DNA of 40,997 bases from SAR202 cluster bacterium (GTDB lineage: Bacteria > Chloroflexota > Dehalococcoidia > Lucifugimonadales > UBA826), in the NCBI GenBank assembly GCA_008373095.1, contig RQOP01000032.1, positions 1 through 40,997 of the forward strand. Direction: 5' to 3'. Below the pieces are notes generated by a model that was not told the origin of the DNA, made no database searches, and worked only from the letters and a program-made list of their open reading frames with translations. The position numbers were made by a program, and so were the translations under genes. Below are positions 1 through 9,184 of the stretch, in pieces (within the stretch, counting starts at the first letter, position 1; every line of letters starts with the position of its first letter).

Positions 1-977
1 TAGTCAGAACAATGGCGAGCCAATGAATCTGACAATGCTCTACATTGAGATTTATATAAACTCCTCATTTCCTCAACATGTTTTGAGTATTCTGAAGATT
101 CAATGAAGCTAGCCACTGCTGTCTGAATAAAAGGAGCATTCCCCATGTCGGATCTCGTTTTCCTTATAACATCAATCGCCCCACCTGAACCTTGAAGCCA
201 ACCCAACCTCAACCCTGTGGCAATCGTTTTACTGAAAGTCCCCATCCTCATGACACCCTCTCCACCATTTATAGAGTAAATGTCCGATGGTGGCGGTTCG
301 TCGAAAAACAAACCACTATATGTCGAATCCTCTAATATCATAATTCCATTATCCAACGCTAATTTGGCAATTGAATGGCGATTACTTTCACTCATTGTTA
401 AGCCAGTTGGATTGTGAAAATCGTCTATCGTATATAGCGCCTTTATTACATCGCCATTATTACGCGAATTCCTAATTATATTCTCAACGACTTCAATAGA
501 AATACCGTCCTCATCAAGCGGTACTTCTATAATCTTCCCTTGATATTTAAGAATAGTCTCGACAGTTCCTGAAAAACTTGGACCTTCTACTAAAACAATG
601 TCTCCTGGGTCTATAAAGGTGGCGCAAAAACTCTCCATGCACCCAGAACTGCCATTGAAAAGTATGAAATTATCGGGAGTCTGTGGCAGCGATGTGAAAC
701 CATATATGGGATCATTCAACAATTCTCTAAGATCGGCCTTGCCCCGGCCATATTCGTATTCCATTTCGGTAAATTTACCGGAATGTAAAACTTGCGACAT
801 ATGATCGGCCATAGAATCCATTGGTATTCCTTCAGGAACTGGCATACCTACAGCGAGATCAATAGGATCATGATGATCGGTTGGGATTTCCCATCTGCTT
901 TCTGAATCGACTCCCGCGCCCAGAGCCTTGGCTCCGGTAGAAAGAATCTCCAAGACATCAAATTTAGTATCAGACAT
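1..977 (-). CDS. PLP-dependent class I/II aminotransferase (partial)
   Basis: This is a fold-type I aminotransferase, probably of the 2-aminoadipate/MocR-like branch, which moves an amino group between an amino acid and a 2-oxo acid using pyridoxal phosphate in the cytoplasm. I read 325 residues from the ATG at 977 until the window ends, so the C-terminal small domain is missing. The segment FHNPTG (about 188-192) is the classic N-P-T-G loop. The stretch GTFSKTIATGLRLGW (about 246-260) carries the Schiff-base lysine, K250, and the arginine that usually holds the substrate carboxylate. It is transcribed away from cassette A, and a 7-bp-arm inverted repeat lies in its leader. Substrate cannot be told from the sequence. 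The family is secure, the exact reaction is not. Confidence 0.85.
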   Translation of the reverse strand, partial: MSDTKFDVLEILSTGAKALGAGVDSESRWEIPTDHHDPIDLAVGMPVPEGIPMDSMADHMSQVLHSGKFTEMEYEYGRGKADLRELLNDPIYGFTSLPQTPDNFILFNGSSGCMESFCATFIDPGDIVLVEGPSFSGTVETILKYQGKIIEVPLDEDGISIEVVENIIRNSRNNGDVIKALYTIDDFHNPTGLTMSESNRHSIAKLALDNGIMILEDSTYSGLFFDEPPPSDIYSINGGEGVMRMGTFSKTIATGLRLGWLQGSGGAIDVIRKTRSDMGNAPFIQTAVASFIESSEYSKHVEEMRSLYKSQCRALSDSLARHCSD

Positions 978-994
978 TTAATCTCTCTTTATCC

Positions 995-1013
995 ACAATT
1001 GGTCTTCAATTGT
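995..1013. promoter_or_regulatory. Inverted repeat ahead of the aminotransferase, possible operator
   Basis: ACAATTG, five bases, then CAATTGT form a perfect 7-bp-arm dyad 18 bases upstream of the aminotransferase start at 977. The size and symmetry suit a dimeric repressor site, but no cognate regulator is adjacent. Function is inferred only from position and symmetry. Confidence 0.35.
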
Positions 1014-1067
1014 ACCTTGCACCTTATTAATCAGATAGGCTCTAAATGAAACCAAAAGGCACATCCA

Positions 1068-1117
1068 TTAGCAACTATCTTCACTTTCGCTATAATGGGC
1101 AAAACTTTCGCTATAAT
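1068..1117 (+). promoter_or_regulatory. Promoter region of cassette A with duplicated -10 box
   Basis: TTAGCA (1068-1073), a 17-base spacer and TATAAT (1091-1096) form a plausible sigma70 promoter. A second TATAAT (1112-1117) sits 21 bases downstream because the 14-mer ACTTTCGCTATAAT is tandemly repeated. Either -10 box would start transcription before the ATG at 1144, which supports that start over the upstream TTG at 1117. Confidence 0.5.
1083..1117. repeat. Tandem 14-bp direct repeat, 21-bp period
   Basis: ACTTTCGCTATAAT occurs at 1083-1096 and again identically at 1104-1117. The 21-bp period is two helical turns, so both copies face the same side of the DNA. Each copy contains a full TATAAT. 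Confidence 0.7.
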
Positions 1118-1143
1118 TGCAAAAAATGGTGAGGAACAATGCT

Positions 1144-2535
1144 ATGAAATCAGACAGGAAACTTGTAGCGCATCTAATGAGGAGGGCAGGGTTTGGAGCC
1201 ACACCCAAAGAATTAGACGAACTTACTTCTAGCAAATCATACGAAGAAATTGTAGAAGACCTGATCAACCCGGAAAAATTTGACCCTATTGATATGTCCT
1301 ACGTGGAAAGATATTACACTGGGGAACCGGTAGCAGTGCATGTTGGAAAATGGCTCTATAGAATGGCGAACACTAAAAGACCTCTTGAAGAAAAGATGTC
1401 CTTATTCCTACACCATATTTTCCCCGTTGCCTGGGGAAAAAGTGAACACGGGCCTTCCCTATACCGAGAGATCGAAATGTTCCGAAATACGGGATTAACT
1501 AATTTCAAGAATATCTTGTTGAACCTATCTAAAGATCCAGCTATGCTTTTTTGGTTAGACAATAACGAAAACCATAAAGATGAAATAAACGAAAACTATG
1601 GAAGAGAGCTACTTGAGTTATTTTCCATGGGAGTTGGCAATTACACGGAAGATGATATAAAGAACGCCTCCAGAGCCTTCACTGGATGGACTTTTAGACA
1701 ACCGCTATCTTTATATCCGTATGGTCATCACCACGCTGATTTCGAGTTCATATCGGATGACCATGATTACGATGAAAAAGAATTCCTAGGACAAGTTGGA
1801 AATTTCGACGGTGAAGACATCATCGATATTATCGTCAAGGAAGAAGCCGCTGCCAATTTCTTATCACGTCACCTATACAATTTTTTTGTGGAAGATGAGG
1901 TACAAGTCCCTTCATGGGAAACTGTAGACCCTAAAGACCCTCAGGCGATTAAAGAACTTTCAACCGCCTATATGGAATCTGAAGGGAATATGCGAAATGT
2001 TCTTAGCACCCTGTTTAATTCAGATTTCTTCAAAAATTCTATGAATTTGCCAAAAGTGAAAAGTCCTACTGAACTTATAGTTGGTGTAATCAAACAAACC
2101 GGTGAATTTAACTCCCCGACACCTGGCATCCATGAATTTGCGGTAACAACCCTCAACGGTTCGGCCTTTGAAGGTCCTCTGGCAATCATGGGACAAAGAC
2201 TTATGAATCCTCCCACTGTGGAAGGATGGCACACGGGATCTGAATGGATTGATTCCGGAACATTGAGTGAAAGAATTGGTTTTGTAGAAAAACAATTTGC
2301 AGACCCCTTGAAACCAGGTGTTTCAGAAATGGTCAGCAGAATCGGAAGTTTGAATGATAACCCGGCCGAACTAGTAGACAGATGCCTCGATTTGTTAGGG
2401 GCAGTGAATGTTCGTGAGGAAACATACAAATCACTTAAAACATATGCTGAAGAGCTCAGGGAACTTGAAACCTCAGCTGGAGTGCATAATCTTATACAAA
2501 TGACAGCTTCTACCGTTGACTATCAGTTTGCGTAG
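1144..2535 (+). CDS. DUF1800 family protein (cassette A)
   Basis: This 463-residue protein belongs to DUF1800, a family of largely helical proteins of unknown biochemical role that usually sits beside DUF1501. Family hallmarks are clear: HLMRRAGFGATP (10-21), a KMSLFLHHIF segment (84-93), the signature NENYGRELLELFSMG (149-163) followed by SRAFTGW (176-182), and PPTVEGW near the C-terminus. I chose ATG 1144 because GAGG lies 9 bases upstream and the two paralogues start at the same point of the alignment; a TTG at 1117 overlaps the second -10 box. No signal peptide or membrane segment is visible, whereas DUF1800 proteins elsewhere are often exported. It is the first gene of a tight operon with DUF1501 (22-base gap) and NHL proteins. 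Function unknown. Confidence 0.9.
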   Translation: MKSDRKLVAHLMRRAGFGATPKELDELTSSKSYEEIVEDLINPEKFDPIDMSYVERYYTGEPVAVHVGKWLYRMANTKRPLEEKMSLFLHHIFPVAWGKSEHGPSLYREIEMFRNTGLTNFKNILLNLSKDPAMLFWLDNNENHKDEINENYGRELLELFSMGVGNYTEDDIKNASRAFTGWTFRQPLSLYPYGHHHADFEFISDDHDYDEKEFLGQVGNFDGEDIIDIIVKEEAAANFLSRHLYNFFVEDEVQVPSWETVDPKDPQAIKELSTAYMESEGNMRNVLSTLFNSDFFKNSMNLPKVKSPTELIVGVIKQTGEFNSPTPGIHEFAVTTLNGSAFEGPLAIMGQRLMNPPTVEGWHTGSEWIDSGTLSERIGFVEKQFADPLKPGVSEMVSRIGSLNDNPAELVDRCLDLLGAVNVREETYKSLKTYAEELRELETSAGVHNLIQMTASTVDYQFA

Positions 2536-2557
2536 GAATAAGGAGAGGTAAACCAAT

Positions 2558-3694
2558 ATGACAACCGACGCCAGAGAAAAAACTCTAGTAGTTATTCAAT
2601 TAACCGGTGGAAATGATTTCATGAACACCCTGGTTCCTTATACAAATGAGCACTATTATGACGCCCGAAAAAAAATTGTTATAGGACAAAACGATGTACT
2701 TCCCATAAATAAAACATTGGGAATAAATAACAATGCGGCTCCTCTGAAAAGACTCTTTGATGAGGGAAAAGTGGCCATCGTTCAAGGAATAGGATATCCA
2801 AATTCAAATAGATCTCATTTCAGAGGAATGGATATATGGCACACGTGCGAACCTGACAGAGTCGGCAGTGAGGGCTGGCTAGGTTTAGCTATAAAAGATC
2901 TAGACCCCAAAAGTGAAAATGTATTAACTGGTATAAACATTGGGCAAGGTTTGCCAAGGGCAATGTCCGTAGCTGGTGTACCAGTAACCTCTGTAGGAGA
3001 TCTAGAAAGCTATGGCGTCATGAACAAAATCGAACAAGAACGTCTTAAGGAAAGATCACTCCAGGCTTTCAAAGATATATATGGCCAAGCAATAGGAAGT
3101 GGACAAGTAGCAGAATACATTGGTAAGACGGGACTAGATGTACTTAAGGGTGCAGACCTTTTGGCCGACGTGGCCAGCAAGTATCAATCCTCCATTGAAT
3201 ACGCCGACAACTCTATAGCAAAAAGCCTGAGAGACGTGGCACGCATACACTTTGCTGACTTAGGGACCAGAGTTTTTTATACTAATCACGGCGGATATGA
3301 CACTCATGCAAATGAAATGCCGGCACACCCAAAATTATTAACCGATCTTAGCGGTGCTATATCTGACTTCATGGATGACCTTGAAGAACACAATGCTGCG
3401 GACGATGTATCAATACTTGTTTTCACAGAATTTGGAAGACGGATGCGAGATAACGGAAGCGGCACAGACCATGGCTCAGGAGGAGGTGCATTCTTAATTG
3501 GCAAAAATGTGAAAGGTGGTCTTTATTCAGAATACCCTTCATTAAATCCCAACGACTGGGAACATGGGGAAGACCTAAAACACACCATAGACTTCCGTGG
3601 CATTTACGGCACTGTGCTAGACCAGTGGCTCGGCCTGGATGCTAGGCCGATTGTCAAAGGCGAATTTGAACAGATAAAGCCTTTTTACATTTAA
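2558..3694 (+). CDS. DUF1501 family protein (cassette A)
   Basis: This 378-residue DUF1501 protein is a distant relative of the alkaline phosphatase/sulfatase superfamily; the family has no established reaction. Recognisable stretches are VVIQLTGGNDFMNTLVPY (11-28), the GIGYPNSNRSHFRGMDIWH segment (77-95), HGGYDTHANEM (244-254) with D248 and H250, and FTEFGRRMRDNGSGTDHGSGG (289-309), where E291, D304 and H305 are candidate metal ligands. The chain begins directly with the core domain and has no Tat or Sec leader, which is unusual because planctomycete and proteobacterial DUF1501 proteins commonly carry one. It sits between DUF1800 and NHL genes with gaps of 22 and 18 bases and is surely co-transcribed with them. 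An AGGAG-type site precedes the ATG. Confidence 0.9.
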   Translation: MTTDAREKTLVVIQLTGGNDFMNTLVPYTNEHYYDARKKIVIGQNDVLPINKTLGINNNAAPLKRLFDEGKVAIVQGIGYPNSNRSHFRGMDIWHTCEPDRVGSEGWLGLAIKDLDPKSENVLTGINIGQGLPRAMSVAGVPVTSVGDLESYGVMNKIEQERLKERSLQAFKDIYGQAIGSGQVAEYIGKTGLDVLKGADLLADVASKYQSSIEYADNSIAKSLRDVARIHFADLGTRVFYTNHGGYDTHANEMPAHPKLLTDLSGAISDFMDDLEEHNAADDVSILVFTEFGRRMRDNGSGTDHGSGGGAFLIGKNVKGGLYSEYPSLNPNDWEHGEDLKHTIDFRGIYGTVLDQWLGLDARPIVKGEFEQIKPFYI

Positions 3695-3712
3695 TTAATC
3701 GGGAGACCTACG

Positions 3713-4741
3713 ATGACGAGACCACACGGATTATTGAGAGCTGGATACCCCTATTCAACAACTCTCGGGATGAGGAGAGTAACCAACTTCCCAACTGACA
3801 TAGCCTTTGGTGAGAATGACATTTTGTACGTGCTGCTAAGGTCAGAAGGAGTAGCCTCGGTTCGAATATGGTCGACAGAGGATATGGATGAACTCACCGA
3901 TGAGTTAAAAGGGTTCGGTAGTTTTGGCTCTGAAGACGGGCAACTAAAATGGCCTGTCAACATAATTACTGACGATTCAGGCGGGATATTCATCAGTGAC
4001 GAAGCTAACCATAGAATCACCAAATATGATCAAGAAGGCAATTACATAAGTAAATTTGGTACCTACGGTGACGGTCAAGGTGAATTCAACGGCCCTTCAG
4101 GGTTCGCTCTTGATATAGATAATAATTTCATAGTGTGTGATTCTAAAAACAACAGAATCCAAAAATATACTAAAAGTGGAGACTATATATCTTCATTTGG
4201 TACATATGGATCGGGCCTAGGGCAATTTAACCTACCTTGGGGTTTGGACTGTGACGAAAATGGAAATATATACGTTTGCGACTGGGGAAACCATCGAATT
4301 CAAATTTTTTCTTCTGACGGTGAGCTGATAAATGTTTTTGGAGAATACGGTGACGGCACGGCGCAACTGAATAGGCCAACTGGGATCACTGTAGACAACC
4401 ATGGCGATATTTATGTGGCTGACTGGGGTAACAACAGAGTCCTCATGTTCAACTCAGAAGGTCAATACATCTGGAGTTTCTATGGGGATGCTACTCTATC
4501 AAAAGTTGCACGCAATTACATGCTGACTAACGCAGTACCCAACAGACTTAGAGAGATGGGTAAATTAGAGGCAGAAAAATATCTGCGAAGACCAAGATCC
4601 GTGAGGATAGATAGTGATTTCAGGCTATTTATACCAGATTTCGAATCCTACCGTATTCAGGTCTACCAAAAAGACTTCATAGAATTGGATGAGACTCAGT
4701 TCGCAGAACCATTGAGAAATCCTACCTTGGAAGTCACATAA
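3713..4741 (+). CDS. NHL-repeat beta-propeller protein (cassette A)
   Basis: This is a 342-residue six-bladed beta-propeller of the NHL type, likely a protein- or ligand-binding scaffold. Four canonical repeats of the form PxGI...GNIYVxDWGNHRIQ run from about residue 79 to 255, with an atypical first blade (about 25-75) and a last blade at 293-322. Between blades five and six lies a charged helical insert (about 257-293, GDATLSKVARNYMLTN and on) that the two cassette B paralogues share in position. There is no signal peptide. It follows DUF1501 by 18 bases with GGGAG upstream of its ATG. The partner is unknown; co-occurrence suggests it works with the DUF1800 and DUF1501 products. Confidence 0.88.
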   Translation: MTRPHGLLRAGYPYSTTLGMRRVTNFPTDIAFGENDILYVLLRSEGVASVRIWSTEDMDELTDELKGFGSFGSEDGQLKWPVNIITDDSGGIFISDEANHRITKYDQEGNYISKFGTYGDGQGEFNGPSGFALDIDNNFIVCDSKNNRIQKYTKSGDYISSFGTYGSGLGQFNLPWGLDCDENGNIYVCDWGNHRIQIFSSDGELINVFGEYGDGTAQLNRPTGITVDNHGDIYVADWGNNRVLMFNSEGQYIWSFYGDATLSKVARNYMLTNAVPNRLREMGKLEAEKYLRRPRSVRIDSDFRLFIPDFESYRIQVYQKDFIELDETQFAEPLRNPTLEVT

Positions 4742-4772
4742 ATTTTTCCAGTTAGACAAAGAGTTCTGTTGT

Positions 4773-5267
4773 ATGAAAGTTACCAACCAAATTGAGTCTG
4801 AAATTAAGCAAGTTATGGAAAGCCTAAGCATAACTTACAGTTGGATTGATGTAGATCCTGATTTTGCAGATACTGAAAATTTCTGCCAGAAATATAATTA
4901 CCCAATGGACAAGTCAGGCAATACCATTCTCGTGGCATCAAAAAGGGGTGACAAAAAATACAGTGCATGTATAGTCCTTGCCACAACCAGATTAGATGTA
5001 AACAAGAAAGTTAAAGAATTAATGCAGGTATCCAGACTATCTTTTGCGAATGCTGAAGAAACTACAGAAATTACAGGGATGCTTATTGGAGGAGTCACAC
5101 CGGTCGCACTACCAGAAAATTTACCTCTCTATATTGACAGTAAAGTGATGCATAAAGACTACGTCATAATAGGAGGTGGTAGCAGATCTGGAAAAATTCA
5201 ATTAGATCCTGAAGAACTACTAAAACTTCCTAATGCCCGAGTGATCGAAGGTCTTTCTAAATCCTGA
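4773..5267 (+). CDS. YbaK/ProX-type aminoacyl-tRNA deacylase domain protein
   Basis: A 164-residue stand-alone YbaK/EbsC-type editing domain. Members hydrolyse mischarged aminoacyl-tRNAs, for example Cys- or Ala-tRNA(Pro), in the cytoplasm. The diagnostic C-terminal half reads GMLIGGVTPVALPENLPLY, then IDSKVM, then a GGGSR loop and KIQLDPEELLKL, matching the family order; a conserved-type lysine-containing strand lies earlier. Length is normal for the family. It follows cassette A by 31 bases on the same strand, so it may be read through from that operon, although its housekeeping role gives no functional link. The particular tRNA substrate cannot be assigned. Confidence 0.85.
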   Translation: MKVTNQIESEIKQVMESLSITYSWIDVDPDFADTENFCQKYNYPMDKSGNTILVASKRGDKKYSACIVLATTRLDVNKKVKELMQVSRLSFANAEETTEITGMLIGGVTPVALPENLPLYIDSKVMHKDYVIIGGGSRSGKIQLDPEELLKLPNARVIEGLSKS

Positions 5268-5867
5268 TTACCCTGACCAATTCAAAATAAAATCACGCTG
5301 TATCTGGGTTTCTGGTGAAGCCCTAAATGCCCCTGCTACATCTAGTCTCAAATTCGTAATCTGATCCAATGCTTCTTGACCAGTCATACCGTGCCTTACC
5401 AAATAACATCCCACAACCGTTCCAGTTCTACCAAGGCCCCTAAAACAATGCACATAGACCGAGTTGTTAGACTCAATTTGAGAGTCAATTAAATCTAAAA
5501 TTCTTTTCATCTCGTCAGAATCTGGTACCTTCCTATCGATTATAGGAAACCTGTAATACTCAGACCTTAAGGAGCGTCGGCGTCTTTCCAGATGTAAGTT
5601 GCGTTGATAATCGGGTCTTTCACCAGCCTCGGTCAAATCTATAAATGAACTGATACCGCATTCCATGAGATTACCGATTTTGTAGGAAGGGGTGTTCCTA
5701 TCCCTAAACTTTGTCTTCAGCATCGCTGAAACAGAATTAACAATGGTAGCCAAAGTTGTTGAAGGCCGAAATGACAATTGATTACCCGGGTACTCCCCTG
5801 CTGCCAAATTTCCTTCTACCACCCAATAGGCAAAACTATTTAATTGATTTTCAGTATTATCGATCAT
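5268..5867 (-). CDS. Dual-specificity/tyrosine-type protein phosphatase
   Basis: A 199-residue cysteine-based phosphatase. The P-loop HCFRGLGRTGT (140-150) has the CX5R signature with nucleophile C141 and phosphate-binding R147, and the aspartate in PIIDRKVPD (D111) is well placed as general acid. Such enzymes dephosphorylate phosphotyrosine, phosphoserine or non-protein substrates such as nucleotides or inositol phosphates. There is no signal peptide, so it is cytoplasmic. It converges on the YbaK gene without any gap and is divergent from orn. The N-terminal 70 residues include GEYPGNQ, typical of small DSP-like bacterial enzymes. Its substrate is unknown. Confidence 0.85.
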   Translation of the reverse strand: MIDNTENQLNSFAYWVVEGNLAAGEYPGNQLSFRPSTTLATIVNSVSAMLKTKFRDRNTPSYKIGNLMECGISSFIDLTEAGERPDYQRNLHLERRRRSLRSEYYRFPIIDRKVPDSDEMKRILDLIDSQIESNNSVYVHCFRGLGRTGTVVGCYLVRHGMTGQEALDQITNLRLDVAGAFRASPETQIQRDFILNWSG

Positions 5868-5931
5868 AGGTATAAGATTACATCGTGATAATTACATAAT
5901 TAGAATCTATTCCTTTGCTAAGGACGCATAA

Positions 5932-6486
5932 ATGGTATCAGAGTTAGACAAAGACAATAACTTGGTCTGGATAGACTTGGAAATGACAGGTTTAGAGGAT
6001 GAACATTTGATTATAGAAATAGCAACTATAGTGACAAATGGTGACCTAGAAGAGATCGCGGAAGGTCCCTCTATAGCTATAAATCGCAGCTCACTTGAAA
6101 TGCAAAACATTAATGAATGGTCAAAAGAACAACATCAACAATCTGGTTTATTAGATCGAGTGGTAAACTCATCAATTTCAATAAATGAGGCCGAAAATAA
6201 AACTCTTGAATTTTTGGAGAACTGGATAGAACCAGGAAAATCTCCAATCTGCGGAAATTCCATAGGAACTGATAGAAGATTCATAAGAAGGGAGATGCCA
6301 CGCCTTGATAAATTCCTGCATTACAGGATGGTCGACGTTTCCACGATAAAGGAACTGGTAAAACGATGGTACCCCTCAAAAGAGTTACCTGACAAACAAA
6401 GTAAGCATCTTGCCCTTGATGATATTCGGGAAAGCATTGAGGAATTGCGTTGGTATAGGAAGACATTCTTCATGGAAGAAATGTAA
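5932..6486 (+). CDS. orn: Oligoribonuclease
   Basis: Oligoribonuclease is a DEDDh 3'-5' exonuclease that degrades two- to five-residue nanoRNAs, including pGpG from cyclic-di-GMP turnover, to mononucleotides. At 184 residues it has the usual length. The catalytic set is visible: D15 and E17 in WIDLEMTG, D114 in GTDRRF, H159 and D164 in HLALDD. The motif IRESIEELRWYR near the C-terminus is also typical. It starts a likely three-gene operon with the aldo/keto reductase (18-base gap) and glnS. Confidence 0.95.
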   Translation: MVSELDKDNNLVWIDLEMTGLEDEHLIIEIATIVTNGDLEEIAEGPSIAINRSSLEMQNINEWSKEQHQQSGLLDRVVNSSISINEAENKTLEFLENWIEPGKSPICGNSIGTDRRFIRREMPRLDKFLHYRMVDVSTIKELVKRWYPSKELPDKQSKHLALDDIRESIEELRWYRKTFFMEEM

Positions 6487-6504
6487 ATTTAGGAGTTTCA
6501 TAAA

Positions 6505-7452
6505 TTGATAAAGAGACCTCTCGGTAAAACAGGAATGGAAACTTCCATATTGAGCCTGGGCACTGGTGGTGCAAGACAATTCGGCCAAAACATGGGGCAT
6601 TCCATCAAGGACCAAACAAAACTCGTGCATGCCGCACTCGACATGGGAATAAATATTTTTGACACAGCTAGCCATTATGGACATTCGGAATCCATATTAG
6701 GCAATTGCTTATCAGGTGTTCAAAGAGATTCATTCCTCATATGTACTAAATGGCCAGCCAGAGACGAAACGGACAACACCGTTCTTGACCCCACCAAACT
6801 CATTGAATCAGTGAATAAAAGCCTTGCAAGACTTCAGACCGACTACATCGACATAATGCTCTTCCATGGAATAATGCCTGACGAGTATTTATCTATTGTG
6901 GAGAACCTGTATCCAACAATGGCTCAACTAAAATCTGAAGGAAAAATTAGGAGTATTGGATTTAGCAGCCGTTTTTCCGAGGACCCTGAGCAAAAAAGCA
7001 TCGAATTAGGTCTTTCACAAAACCCAGATTTGTGGGACGTCGTGATGTTGAAGTATGGAATACTTAACCAACATGCAGCGAAGGAAATCCTGCCTTTAGC
7101 TCAAAAGCACCAGATAGGAACAATCAACATGGCTGCTGTTAGGGTAAAACTGCCCGATGCCAACCTTTTGGAAGAACTAATTGCAAAATGGAAGTCCTCA
7201 GGATTAATAGACATTAATTCGTTACCGTCTTCAGACCCCCTGGGTTGGCTAATTGATGGAAATGTAACATCTGTCATTGAGGCTGGATACAAATTTGCAG
7301 CTGAACCCGAATCTATCTCGACAGTATTAACAGGAACTGCTTCAATTCCTCACCTCAAAATGAATGTTGAAAGCATTAGAGAACCAAATCTCAAAAAAGA
7401 GCATCTAGATAGGCTTAAAAACACTTTGAGCCACATAGTTGAATACGCGTAA
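6505..7452 (+). CDS. Aldo/keto reductase
   Basis: A 315-residue aldo/keto reductase of the D-threo-aldose/L-fucose dehydrogenase-like branch, using NAD(P)H to interconvert carbonyls and alcohols or to oxidise sugars. The N-terminus RPLGKTGMETSILSLGTG is the standard first strand and loop. DTASHYGHSE supplies the catalytic aspartate and tyrosine, CTKW the lysine, and LFHG the histidine. The start is TTG 6505, with AGGAG 9 bases upstream; no ATG fits the fold. It lies between orn and glnS. A long C-terminal region after about residue 235 is typical of this branch. The substrate is not clear. Confidence 0.88.
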   Translation: MIKRPLGKTGMETSILSLGTGGARQFGQNMGHSIKDQTKLVHAALDMGINIFDTASHYGHSESILGNCLSGVQRDSFLICTKWPARDETDNTVLDPTKLIESVNKSLARLQTDYIDIMLFHGIMPDEYLSIVENLYPTMAQLKSEGKIRSIGFSSRFSEDPEQKSIELGLSQNPDLWDVVMLKYGILNQHAAKEILPLAQKHQIGTINMAAVRVKLPDANLLEELIAKWKSSGLIDINSLPSSDPLGWLIDGNVTSVIEAGYKFAAEPESISTVLTGTASIPHLKMNVESIREPNLKKEHLDRLKNTLSHIVEYA

Positions 7453-7485
7453 TATATAAATAGCGACGCAACATAGGACCCAAAA

Positions 7486-9168
7486 GTGGAAGAAAACATT
7501 CATCAAGATTTTATAAGAGACATAATCAAAACCGATTTGGCCTCCGGAAAACACAAATCGATCACTACTAGATTCCCTCCAGAGCCAAACGGATACCTTC
7601 ATATAGGTCATGCCGCCTCCATATGTCTAAATTTCGGAATAGCAGCGGAAAATAATTTAGCTACATGTAATCTTAGATTTGATGACACCAATCCTTCCAA
7701 AGAAAACACCGAATTTGTAGAGGCTATCAAAACAGACATCGAATGGCTCGGATTCAGTTGGGATGAAAGGGAATATTTTGCTTCCGATTATTTTGAAAAA
7801 CTTCATGGATTTGCTATCACCCTTATAGAGAAAGGAAAAGCCTACGTAGACAGTCAAACCCAAGAGCAAATCAGGACAAATAGAGGAACCCTTACACAAC
7901 CGGGTCATGACAGCCCGTACCGAGCTCGAAATGTACAGGAAAATTTGAATCTTTTTGTTGAAATGAGAGAAGGTAAACACCAACCTGGTTCCCATGTTTT
8001 ACGGGCCAAAATTGATATGTCTTCCCCTAACCTAAATATGCGAGACCCTGTGATGTATCGAATACTCGACACTCCCCATCACCGCACAGGTACTGATTGG
8101 CCTATCTATCCAATGTATGACTTTGCCCATGGGCTCTCTGACTCCATTGAAGGCGTCACTCATTCCTTATGCACTATGGAATATGAAGACCATAGACCTC
8201 TTTATGATTGGTTCATAGACGAATTAGAAGTATTCAAGTCACGACAAATAGAATTTGGAAAAATATTTCTTAGCCACACTATTTTAAGCAAAAGAAATCT
8301 GACAAAATTAGTTGAAAATAAGCTGGTAAGCGGATGGGATGATCCAAGAATGCCCACCATATCGGGTATGAGGCGCCTCGGATACAGTGCAGAATCAATA
8401 AAGGACTTTTGTAAAAGAGTTAGCATAACCAGGAGATGGAACACAGCAGAAATAGAACTTTTGGAACATTGCCTACGAGAGGATTTGAACAAAAAGGCGA
8501 ATAGAGCTCTAGCAGTTTTAAAACCTGTCAAAGTAGTGATAGAAAACTATCCTGAAAACCAAGTCGAATATCTAGAAGCGTTGAACAATCCTCAAGATGC
8601 TGACAGTGGAACTAGAAAAATACCTTTTTCTAAAGAAATCTATATTGAGCAAGAAGACTTTATGGAGAAAGCCACAAACAAATTTTACAGGTTAACTCCT
8701 GGCAGAGAAGTTAGATTAAGATATGGTTATTTCATCACTTGCACAAGTGCTATAAAAGACCCCGTCACTAATGAGATTGTTGAGATTAGGTGTACCTATG
8801 ATCCTGAAACTCGCGGCGGGAATGCACCTGACGGTAGAAAAGTGAAATCGACCATCCACTGGGTAAGTGCAAGCCATGCAGTGGATGCTGAAATAAGGCT
8901 TTATGAAAGACTTTGCCTTGATCCAGAACCAGATATATCGGATGGTCAAGATTTAGAATCAGTACTGAATCCAAATTCCCTTGAAACCATTACATCAGCC
9001 AAACTAGAACCTAGTCTCAAAGATGCAACTCCAGGCAATCCAATTCAATTTGAGAGATTAGGATATTTCTGCTTGGATTTCAAGGATTCTACCGGAGAAA
9101 ACAACCTTGTTTTCAATAGGACTGTATCCCTCAGAGATAGTTGGAATAAACAACAATCTGCCAGTTAG
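7486..9168 (+). CDS. glnS: Glutaminyl-tRNA synthetase
   Basis: Class I glutaminyl-tRNA synthetase of 560 residues, close to the E. coli length. It charges tRNA(Gln) with glutamine using [18 protein letters not shown] (29-43) contains the HIGH motif, and SHTILSKRN (263-271) contains the KMSKS equivalent LSKR. The anticodon-binding beta-barrel region follows from about residue 340 ([11 protein letters not shown]) to the end. The start is GTG 7486, with an AGGA-like site upstream; there is no closer ATG. A direct GlnRS means the cell need not rely solely on the Glu-tRNA(Gln) amidotransferase route. Confidence 0.95.
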   Translation: MEENIHQDFIRDIIKTDLASGKHKSITTRFPPEPNGYLHIGHAASICLNFGIAAENNLATCNLRFDDTNPSKENTEFVEAIKTDIEWLGFSWDEREYFASDYFEKLHGFAITLIEKGKAYVDSQTQEQIRTNRGTLTQPGHDSPYRARNVQENLNLFVEMREGKHQPGSHVLRAKIDMSSPNLNMRDPVMYRILDTPHHRTGTDWPIYPMYDFAHGLSDSIEGVTHSLCTMEYEDHRPLYDWFIDELEVFKSRQIEFGKIFLSHTILSKRNLTKLVENKLVSGWDDPRMPTISGMRRLGYSAESIKDFCKRVSITRRWNTAEIELLEHCLREDLNKKANRALAVLKPVKVVIENYPENQVEYLEALNNPQDADSGTRKIPFSKEIYIEQEDFMEKATNKFYRLTPGREVRLRYGYFITCTSAIKDPVTNEIVEIRCTYDPETRGGNAPDGRKVKSTIHWVSASHAVDAEIRLYERLCLDPEPDISDGQDLESVLNPNSLETITSAKLEPSLKDATPGNPIQFERLGYFCLDFKDSTGENNLVFNRTVSLRDSWNKQQSAS

Positions 9169-9184
9169 AAGTAGCGCTCACCCC

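Noticed and set aside
1968-2429. A 153-residue minus-strand reading frame within the DUF1800 gene
   Set aside because: It is a shadow of a well-supported gene on the other strand, has no ribosome site and no recognisable domain.
5268-5867. Functional link between the phosphatase and the DUF1501 cassette
   Set aside because: It is on the opposite strand, convergent with the YbaK gene, and no comparable phosphatase accompanies cassette B.
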